In this document: in pieces, positions 12,784-12,807 of the stretch
Layout of the letters: every line of letters starts with the position of its first letter
Numbering within the stretch: the first letter of the stretch is position 1
Assembly (NCBI GenBank): GCA_905211955.1
Contig: CAJMCT010000025.1
Coordinates: 1 to 12,807, forward strand
Source of the DNA: an uncultured Eubacteriales bacterium
GTDB lineage: Bacteria; Bacillota; Clostridia; Christensenellales; Borkfalkiaceae
Length of the DNA: 12,807 nucleotides
Reading direction: 5' to 3'
Program-made: the position numbers and the translations under genes
Notes under the pieces: model-generated
Databases searched by the model: none
What the model was told of the DNA's origin: nothing
The model's input: the letters and a program-made list of their open reading frames with translations, nothing else

Positions 12784-12807
12784 GCTGGAGTGGCACAGTC
12801 GGTAGCG
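12784..12807 (+). tRNA. tRNA gene, 5' part only (isotype unknown)
   Basis: The last 24 bases fit the start of a tRNA: acceptor strand GCTGGAG (12784-12790), U8 at 12791, D-arm beginning GCAC, then A14, the invariant G18-G19 and A21 in AGTCGGTA, then GCG at the edge. The anticodon lies beyond the window, so the amino acid cannot be read. In this register A12 would face C23, a D-stem mismatch. The upstream promoter-like element supports a real RNA gene, possibly the first of a cluster. Confidence 0.75.

Noticed and set aside
1..12807. CRISPR array, insertion sequence, prophage or integrative element
   Set aside because: No regularly spaced direct repeats, transposase, integrase or terminal inverted repeats were seen; gene content is chromosomal housekeeping.

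Overview
The window is an AT-rich bacterial chromosome segment from the Bacillota, most likely an uncultured Clostridia lineage. The grounds are: a SpoVB-type MOP flippase; an M29 aminopeptidase; a lon-engB pair as in Bacillus; a DUF6062-type protein as found in Clostridia; consensus sigma-A promoters; strong GGAGG ribosome binding sites; and A/T-rich codon choice relaxed only in the glycolytic genes. The species cannot be named. I see no prophage, insertion sequence or CRISPR array, and most of the content is chromosomal housekeeping.

Layout. The 3' end of a polysaccharide/lipid flippase gene (1-1248) converges on a class II fructose-bisphosphate aldolase gene (fba, minus, 1273-2268) across a bidirectional terminator that contains the flippase stop codon. 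A divergent promoter region (2269-2461) then serves fba and an M29 aminopeptidase gene (2462-3577). Gap (3666-4688) has its own consensus promoter and terminator. Next comes a small divergent module: a 60-residue membrane-like protein with an Asn/Cys-rich tail (minus, 4755-4937) and an ArsR/SmtB-type regulator (plus, 5064-5399). A near-perfect 26-bp palindrome lies between them. A tight cluster follows: uvrC, a Cof-type HAD phosphatase gene, lon and engB (5438-11006), closed by a bidirectional terminator. A Cys-rich DUF6062-like gene (minus, 11065-11742) and an alpha/beta-hydrolase gene (plus, 11846-12694) diverge from back-to-back sigma-A promoters. The window ends inside the 5' part of a tRNA gene (from 12784).

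How the genes work together. Fba and gap are neighbouring steps of glycolysis with separate promoters. Gap, and to my reading fba, use codons typical of highly expressed genes. The uvrC-HAD-lon-engB cluster joins excision repair, phosphatase, proteolysis and ribosome assembly functions, with junctions of -1, 21 and 8 nt.

The points most worth following are: (1) the palindrome-linked pair of ArsR regulator and tiny Cys/Asn-rich protein, in which the regulator lacks the usual alpha5 metal ligands; (2) two genes, uvrC and the DUF6062-like gene, whose promoters have exactly 6 nt between the -10 box and the ATG and no Shine-Dalgarno sequence, which predicts leaderless mRNAs; and (3) a G8 homopolymer serving as the Shine-Dalgarno of the hydrolase gene, a possible slippage switch.
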